Positions 59,067 to 64,000 of a DNA stretch of 64,000 nucleotides are shown here, one piece after another. The notes below the pieces were generated by a model that made no database searches, was not told the origin of the DNA, and saw only the letters and a program-made list of their open reading frames with translations. This stretch comes from Mantis religiosa (taxonomy: Eukaryota; Arthropoda; Insecta; Mantodea; Mantidae). The stretch covers positions 69,311,647 to 69,375,646 of the forward strand of contig CM060953.1 of NCBI GenBank assembly GCA_030765055.1, written 5' to 3'. Every line of letters starts with the position of its first letter. Positions within the stretch are counted from its first letter, which is position 1. The translations under genes and the position numbers were made by a program.

Positions 59067-59518
59067 ACTTTAACATACATCTCCAATATCCTCTTCCTTG
59101 CACTCCTGCTTTTTGCATCATATGAACATAATGATTTATGAATATCATACAACCGATATAAATTTCTTTCAATATATGGAATTAGTCTTTTAAGTCCATT
59201 GAATGCAGTACTATTCAGATTTATACTGCCCACATTTAAACATGTATTCACAAACGTTATTTCTTGCATCTTATTCATGCATAACATTATATTAAATGCA
59301 TATATTATATTTTCACTGTACGGTGCACATGGATGCTTACCATCTTTCAGATACGTATCCAAAACACACAAATTTGACATTATTACCTCCCAATCCTCTT
59401 TTGTAATATACACAAACGTATCGTCATGTGTGTCTTTAATGTAAAGTGATGGGAGTTCATTGTATAATCCTATGTTCACACGAAAGTCAATGCTGATGGA
59501 GATGTCGTTATCGTTCAT
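59048..59518 (-). CDS. Unknown protein of 156 aa in the right minus-strand block
   Basis: I start it at the ATG at 59518; a longer frame to 59545 would need a TTG start. The sequence has alternating beta-like stretches (ISISIDFRVNIGLY, LYIKD, TFVYITKEDW), then a helical region, and a C-terminus rich in Lys/Arg (SARKRILEMYVKVNKK). The order strand, strand, ITKEDWEVIMSNL, helix recalls the layout of PC4-type ssDNA-binding transcription cofactors, but this is a weak analogy. It has three Cys near the middle. It lies 7 bases after the 64-aa gene, and its stop faces the major capsid gene. Confidence 0.6.
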   Translation of the reverse strand: MNDNDISISIDFRVNIGLYNELPSLYIKDTHDDTFVYITKEDWEVIMSNLCVLDTYLKDGKHPCAPYSENIIYAFNIMLCMNKMQEITFVNTCLNVGSINLNSTAFNGLKRLIPYIERNLYRLYDIHKSLCSYDAKSRSARKRILEMYVKVNKKII

Positions 59519-59525
59519 GCACACA

Positions 59526-59720
59526 CTATTTACCAGCACTCGCAACTTCCTCCTCTACTTCTTCTGCGAAGGGTGTGAAGGGTTCGAACATCATTATGAT
59601 GAAACTGGCTTGATCGAACGTCTTCTTGGCTTTGACGATTCTCGGTTTGCAGTTCGTCTTCTTCTTTTTCTTGTCTCCTTTCTTACTGGATCTGCGGACA
59701 TACACGAACTGTCTCAACAT
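59526..59720 (-). CDS. Small basic/acidic protein of 64 aa, unknown
   Basis: It starts at ATG 59720, 41 bases after a TATAAAAT motif (59768-59761). The N-terminal half is strongly basic (RRSSKKGDKKKKK), the middle hydrophobic (ASFIIMMFEPF), and the end acidic (EEVEEEV). This could be a DNA- or RNA-binding accessory protein, but no family is recognised. A splice acceptor (GAGACAG) overlaps its start, so part of it could instead be an exon of the upstream gene in another frame. Confidence 0.5.
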   Translation of the reverse strand: MLRQFVYVRRSSKKGDKKKKKTNCKPRIVKAKKTFDQASFIIMMFEPFTPFAEEVEEEVASAGK

Positions 59721-59760
59721 CGTGAATATTTAATACACTTGTTAACGTAAAACTCTTATT

Positions 59761-59768
59761 ATTTTATA
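59761..59768 (-). promoter_or_regulatory. Candidate TATA box before the 64-aa gene
   Basis: TATAAAAT on the minus strand, directly after the stop of the upstream small gene. Confidence 0.3.
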
Positions 59769-59769
59769 C

Positions 59770-60191
59770 TCACTTCTCTATGACTTCCTCCTCGGGTTTC
59801 GATGTACGGATATCCTTAAAGGGACGATCATTGTACGGACCGCACACATCTTCACCTTGATCCTGTTTGGACTGGCATGCCACATCTTCACTTTGGGCTT
59901 TACTGAAATAAACATATTTATCATTAGTTATCTAACACATAACAACACTTTCACGTTAACACACAATTATAATTCTACTTACCCGAGGTACACTTTACAA
60001 TTCTTTCCGCATTGAGCATAAGATGTGATCGAATCATGATGGGAAGGATTCTTGCAAATCACTTGATGCATCTTTCCATCACACGTTTCATCGTGGTGCT
60101 CAACCCAATGCTTTTGCAAATCTTCGAAATTGCGTAGATTCTCCCAGAATCTGGTATCACTTTCAATGATAGGTGTTGTTGTTCCACTCAT
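59770..60191 (-). CDS. Small spliced gene of unknown function (about 113 aa)
   Basis: Exon 1 runs from ATG 60191 to 59983. A CGG/GTAAGT donor starts at 59982, and a TATTTCAG acceptor ends the 80-base intron at 59903. Exon 2 continues in phase to TGA 59772-59770. Unspliced, the frame would end after 70 aa at a TAA formed by the donor itself. Exon 1 has several Cys and His (HHDETCDGKMHQVICKNPSH), possibly metal-binding. Exon 2 is acidic (SEDVACQSKQDQGEDVC, KPEEEVIEK). No family recognised. It is the first gene of the right minus-strand block. Confidence 0.6.
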
Positions 60192-60429
60192 CTTGACGTT
60201 GCGATGTGAAGTGAGAATGCATTCGTTCCCGAGTGAGAAGATGGGTGATGAAACGTGATCATACCTGTCTCCCCCCTCCCCATCCTATCGTCGATTGTAC
60301 TTAACGGACGGAGGGTTTGTGTGAAGTGAGGACACGTTCGTTCCCGAGCTGGCGGGACAGGGTGAGACCTGTTAATTCGAATTTACTCACATATGCACAA
60401 ATCTTGAGGAATGACAACACGTCATCACC
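60192..60429. other. Subterminal promoter region with a duplicated motif
   Basis: GTGAAGTGAG...CGTTCCCGAG appears twice, at about 60209-60235 and 60331-60355, upstream of the minus-strand small genes. A C-rich run lies between them. Probably regulatory, by position only. Confidence 0.45.
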
Positions 60430-61025
60430 CTTATACTTCAATGTGGAATAGATTTATATTTTCTCGTACCTCGATGTGGGAATGGAATTTAACCTTTTCT
60501 TAACCTTTACATCGCTCTTGGATACAATAGCTCAAGGAGAGATTCTGCATAGGGAACACCCCTTACCAGAATGTCTTATTACATTTATTTTCATAAATCT
60601 CTCCCAGTAAACATACCTAATCATTCTCTCGATATTCTTTTATATAAAGAATAACGATACTACATCATATATCATACACTAAACGTAATAGATATCAAAC
60701 CCTACACTCGATATTCATACATGAGAGTTCAAGCACAGACATCGAAGCACTGAACGTAATAGATATCAAACCCTAGACTCGATATTCATACATGAGAGTT
60801 CAAGCACAGTCATCGAAGAATTACTATCAATACATTTAATTCAAACATCCCCGGAACCCCCGTTACCCACCCCGCCCCATCACAATATCGAACCCTAGAC
60901 TTCGATATTCATACATGAGAGTTCAAGCACACACACACATACATCGAAAAGAATTCACATTTAATTCAAACATCCCCGGAACCCCCCCCCCCCCGTTACC
61001 CATCACACCCATCACACATTACACA

Positions 61026-61067
<42 letters not shown>

Positions 61068-61274
61068 ATCATCATCATCATCATCCCAACCCTCAAAAAC
61101 ATCTCACTGCACAGGGGAGAACGGCACTACGCCAACACTCCCCTTCTTTTACAACTCGATTTTCATATAGGAGAGTTCTAAATCAATGAGCATTCTACAT
61201 CACTCATATATTAACACAGAGGAGAGTTCAACATCTTATCTACACTGTGCTGATTCTCTCAATTCTATACTACT
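60430..61274 (-). repeat. Right terminal inverted repeat of the Polinton
   Basis: 845 bp, the inverse of the left repeat, ending CTATACTACT. It is longer mainly because its (CA)n run (61027-61063) and C run (60983-60994) are expanded. The internal repeats with TTCATACATGAGAGTTCAAG are conserved at about 60714, 60786 and 60909. Confidence 0.95.
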
Positions 61275-61280
61275 GTTATA
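61275..61280. repeat. 6-bp target site duplication of the Polinton (right)
   Basis: GTTATA, identical to the six bases at 44871-44876. Confidence 0.95.
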
Positions 61281-61850
61281 TTTGTGTAAAATTACCGGTT
61301 GTTTAATGATGACGCGTTAAACAGCTTCTGAGCTGTAAAACTATGAAGTGTAACCATTAAAATATGAGGGCTGCAGATTCCTGAATTATCAATATATTTG
61401 CGGTTTAAAATAGTTTTTCGAAGAACAATGAAGCATCAAGTTGTCGCAAATCGCTGAAACCCTAAACGGTGAAACTTCTAGGAACTACCGCCAAATATGT
61501 CATGATTCATACGCGGTGTTTAAGCACTATGGACTGCTTATAATCGCCCACAGTAAAACATTTCTGTAATATTTTACGGACACACTTTCACATACTTCAT
61601 GAGTAACCCACCAAAGCCTGTACGTTGAAAGTTGCTCTAGCTTAAACTTCTTATTCGTATTTGAAACATACATTTAGCTTTTAATTTCGTAATTTGAAGA
61701 ACATGCGCGTTTTCGTGCAATTTTTTGATTTCTGAACTTACGGAGTTATAATTACTTGAACTTGAACTAATGATGTTTTATTGACCGAGTTAGCCAGAAC
61801 ACCTAATTGCCTTAGGTACTCCTAACAGTTGTTTTGTCTCAACATCTGCC
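61281..61850. other. Nothing recognised
   Basis: AT-rich host or old repeat DNA right of the Polinton. No frame supported. Confidence 0.4.
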
Positions 61851-61938
61851 GGCCCTCGTAGCCATGGTCGCTAAAGCGTATGTCTCTAGTGTTCCACCGC
61901 GTAGAGGGTTGCGGGTTCGAGTCCCGCCTTGGGCATGG
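61851..61938 (+). mobile_element. tRNA-like SINE head, family 4
   Basis: GGCCCTCGTAGCCATGGTCG resembles an A-box region, and GGTTGCGGGTTCGAGTCCCG is a B box. The anticodon arm cannot be paired well, so it is a SINE head rather than a tRNA gene. The body to the right is not recognised. Confidence 0.6.
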
Positions 61939-62860
61939 GTGTTTATGTGTATAGTGAATATTTGTGAAACTAGGAAATACAGATAAGGAAATAAACGGAA
62001 ATAATGAAAATTCGGTTAAATAAGAAAAAATATATATACATATTTTATTTAAAAAATATATAACTTGCCTGGCTAATGATTACTTATGCACCACTGTTAA
62101 TTGCTAACTGCTGCTTGTATTCTTATGCATCGTGTTTACTATATGAAAATTACTGTAATTACTTGTATTTTTCCTTAACATTTTATAGTAAAAATATTAA
62201 TTTTAGAAGTCAATAATTGCAGCATCATATGTAACAGATTATTTTCAATGAAATTTTATTTCTGAGACAAGATGGCAAGAAGTGGAATCATTTCTACGAC
62301 TACAACAACTATTGTAACCATGGTGCATTTATTCCAATGGGAAAATAATAACCGAGTCCTTCAGAACATATGTCGTTCAGAAGCTATGTGGTTGTAGAGA
62401 ACCATTGGATGCAATTTGCCCAATTAGAAGTAACTTAGTCTCGCTTTGTACTTATTACACTAACGCATGTATATTAATAGTTTATAACCTGTATCAGTAA
62501 TAAAGATAACGGTCGAGCAAGTATGAAGCAAAAAAGGAGTGTAACATTAGCTTCAGTCACTTGTTATTTATATGTAGTTAAATTTTTGGTGCAAAAATTA
62601 AGTGGAACTTGAGCTGTAAGCATAAGTGTGATTAAACTTTGTGAACAGGTGTACCGATTCTTTCCTTTTCCCTTTATACACTCCTAAACACATTGCCCAG
62701 GAACAGGTAGTTGGTGTAGTTCAATATATTTTGAGAAGCTCGAGTGAAGCAATTGGTTGTGTTAGTGATAGATGACGAAACGAATGGACTGTTTCACGAA
62801 ATCAAGCATAAGTTTTTTTTTATTTGTTCCATTTACACTCCGCCTATAACTCCATATCGA
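61939..62860. other. Nothing recognised
   Basis: AT-rich DNA without supported features. Confidence 0.4.
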
Positions 62861-63745
62861 AGGTGTTAACTCGTATTCTATGGGTTTTAATCATTAGATC
62901 ACGCACACATTCACACTCTCATTCATACTTCCATGATAATGATGGATATAGGGGTGCTCAACTACAGCGGTTATCAGCGCCCTTTTAAAAACTACTAATG
63001 GCAAAAGCCAGATATAAAAAGTTTCTAAAAACTATACTAATGTAAATAAACCTATTAAAACTACATGTACATAGAAAGCGGAAAAACCCAAAAAAGAAAA
63101 ATCAAAACCTACTGAAAAATATGTTCGCTATATCCTAAAGTCGAAACGAGAAAAGAATCTAAATACCTTCTCCACTACTGTGTTACCGTCCGCTAGCATT
63201 TCTGCAAAGCTGACCGGCAGCTGCAGAGATGTCCTAAGGTCTGCTAGATGAAAACACTCTAACAGCACGTGTCGTACAGATAACGCTTCTTTGCAAAACG
63301 GACACAGTGGAGAAGGCTCCTTTTTAAATAGAAAACTATGAGTAAAAAAACAGTGCCCAATGCGCAACTGAGCCAAATTCACCTCCTCGCGACGAGATGA
63401 CCAACAGGAGGTAACCCAGAGAATCGGAAGTTCCTTGACAGATCTAAGTTTATTATTGCGGAGAGCGGACCACTCTTCCTGCCAGCAGGTTTGCACAGCT
63501 CTCCGCAATACGGCCCTAAAATCTCCCGATGTCACAGATGGTACTCGAACCCTGGGCTTCATGGCAGCCGTCTTGGCTGCCGAATCCGCCATTTCATTCC
63601 CCCGCAAGCCTACGTGACCAGGGATCCATGCACACACCACGTTAACGTCAGAAGCGTGTAAAACGTGGAGGGCATCCTGGATACGCTGCATGATAGGGTG
63701 GTAGTTGTACAGCTGCCGTAGGCTTTGAAGTGCACTGAGGGAAAT
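62861..63745 (-). mobile_element. 5'-truncated non-LTR retrotransposon: RNase H domain and 3' end
   Basis: The minus-strand frame 63691-63128 (187 aa, open at its 5' end to about 63735) carries an RNase H-like segment (VVCAWIPGHVGLRGNEMADS, the HxGxxGNExAD motif). Further on, CPFCKEALSVRHVLLEC is a CxxC...H...C knuckle found at the C-terminus of LINEs with RNase H (I/R1/LOA group). It ends at a stop near 63128, with a 3' untranslated part to about 62861. The reverse transcriptase is missing, as expected from 5' truncation during target-primed insertion. The frame is uninterrupted, so it is a young insertion. Confidence 0.85.
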
Positions 63746-63752
63746 TCATACT

Positions 63753-63880
63753 TCCAGACGCAGGGGAAGATGAGGAATTATCTTGGTTGGAGAAAAATCT
63801 CCACCTCCACCGCCGGGAAACGAACCCGGGACCTCCAGAACGTCAGGTAGGTGCTCTACCGACTGAGCTCCGGGGCCAGT
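63753..63880 (-). mobile_element. tRNA-derived SINE head (minus strand)
   Basis: In the complement, GGAGCTCAGTCGGTAGAGCA is an A box and GGTCCCGGGTTCGTTTCCCG a B box, with a tail GGAGATTTTTCTCCAACCAA. It resembles a tRNA-derived SINE head of a fifth type in this window. Confidence 0.7.
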
Positions 63881-63941
63881 CCAAGCATAAGTTGTTTGCA
63901 GACTGAATGGAGTTTTACCGAGTGGGCTCAGGCGGTTTCTG

Positions 63942-64000
63942 GTCGCGCCGTGGCTCAATGGTTAAACCGCTTGGCTCTCACCAAGGCGGCCCGAGTTCGA
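63942..64000 (+). mobile_element. tRNA-derived SINE head cut by the window edge
   Basis: GCCGTGGCTCAATGGTTAAA, then CACCAAGGCGGCCCGAGTTCGA, matches the family-2 head seen at 9.6 kb on the other strand. The window ends inside the B box. Confidence 0.65.

Larger units (their letters stand above)
44877..61274. mobile_element. Complete Polinton/Maverick (adintovirus-like) element, 16.4 kb
   Basis: Both ends carry near-identical inverted repeats of about 0.8 kb starting AGTAGTATAG and are flanked by GTTATA. Between them lie the Polinton core genes: protein-primed PolB, retroviral-type integrase, packaging ATPase, adenain-like protease, minor and major capsid proteins. A parvovirus-type PLA2 gene, typical of adintoviruses, and several less usual genes are also present. 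Transcription units alternate in direction, with poly(A) signals facing each other at 51.4/52.3 kb and 59.03/59.06 kb. PolB and ATPase carry disabling mutations, so this copy is not autonomous as it stands. The other structural genes and the integrase are open. Confidence 0.97.

Noticed and set aside
44877..61274. A large nuclear virus or a bracovirus segment
   Set aside because: The 6-bp duplication, long inverted ends and core gene set fit a Polinton/adintovirus; no poxvirus, nudivirus or bracovirus genes were seen.

Overview
The window looks like nuclear DNA of an AT-rich, transposon-laden insect genome. A polyneopteran such as a cockroach or termite is my guess, based on the tRNA-derived SINEs with CCCGCCTCGGTAGC-type heads, the very long simple repeats and the arthropod-type transposons. 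This is an inference, because no host protein-coding gene was recognised. The only confident host gene is an intact tRNA-Val(AAC) near 27.0 kb. The rest of the first 44 kb and the last 3 kb hold transposon remnants (mariner, several non-LTR retrotransposon pieces, a Penelope-like piece, MITEs, SINEs), large satellites and unrecognised AT-rich DNA.

The main feature lies at 44,877-61,274. It is a complete 16.4 kb Polinton/Maverick of the adintovirus type, i.e. an integrated virus-like element. It is bounded by inverted repeats of about 0.8 kb that begin AGTAGTATAG, and by a perfect 6-bp target duplication (GTTATA). Its genes form four alternating blocks. Plus strand: a small spliced OB-fold-like ORF and a spliced protein-primed DNA polymerase B. 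Minus strand: chromodomain integrase, a DUF8207-like protein, a tail-fibre-like protein and the packaging ATPase. Plus strand: a phospholipase A2/core protein, an adenain-type protease, the penton-like minor capsid and the hexon-like major capsid protein. Minus strand: three small genes of unknown function, one of them spliced.

The set covers replication (PolB), insertion (integrase), packaging (ATPase), maturation (protease), capsid (major and minor), membrane breach (PLA2) and perhaps attachment (fibre). The copy is not fully intact: PolB carries one in-frame stop and one frameshift, and the ATPase carries one nonsense codon. The integrase and all capsid genes are open. The two terminal repeats are nearly identical, which fits a fairly recent insertion.

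The least expected signals inside it are these: a perfect A AAA AAC slippery heptamer at the end of the PLA2 frame, with an adjacent stem, that would shift ribosomes into the protease frame; three phage-tail-fibre-type DP..D..T..YV repeats in a eukaryotic Polinton; consensus introns with a TAATG stop-start overlap linking ORF1 to PolB; and an ATGA overlap linking the DUF8207-like gene to the integrase. Elsewhere there is a three-level transposon nest (MITE, mariner, LINE) at 34.8-36.7 kb, a 1.4 kb minisatellite with a 230-bp higher-order repeat, and a 624-base uninterrupted homopurine tract.
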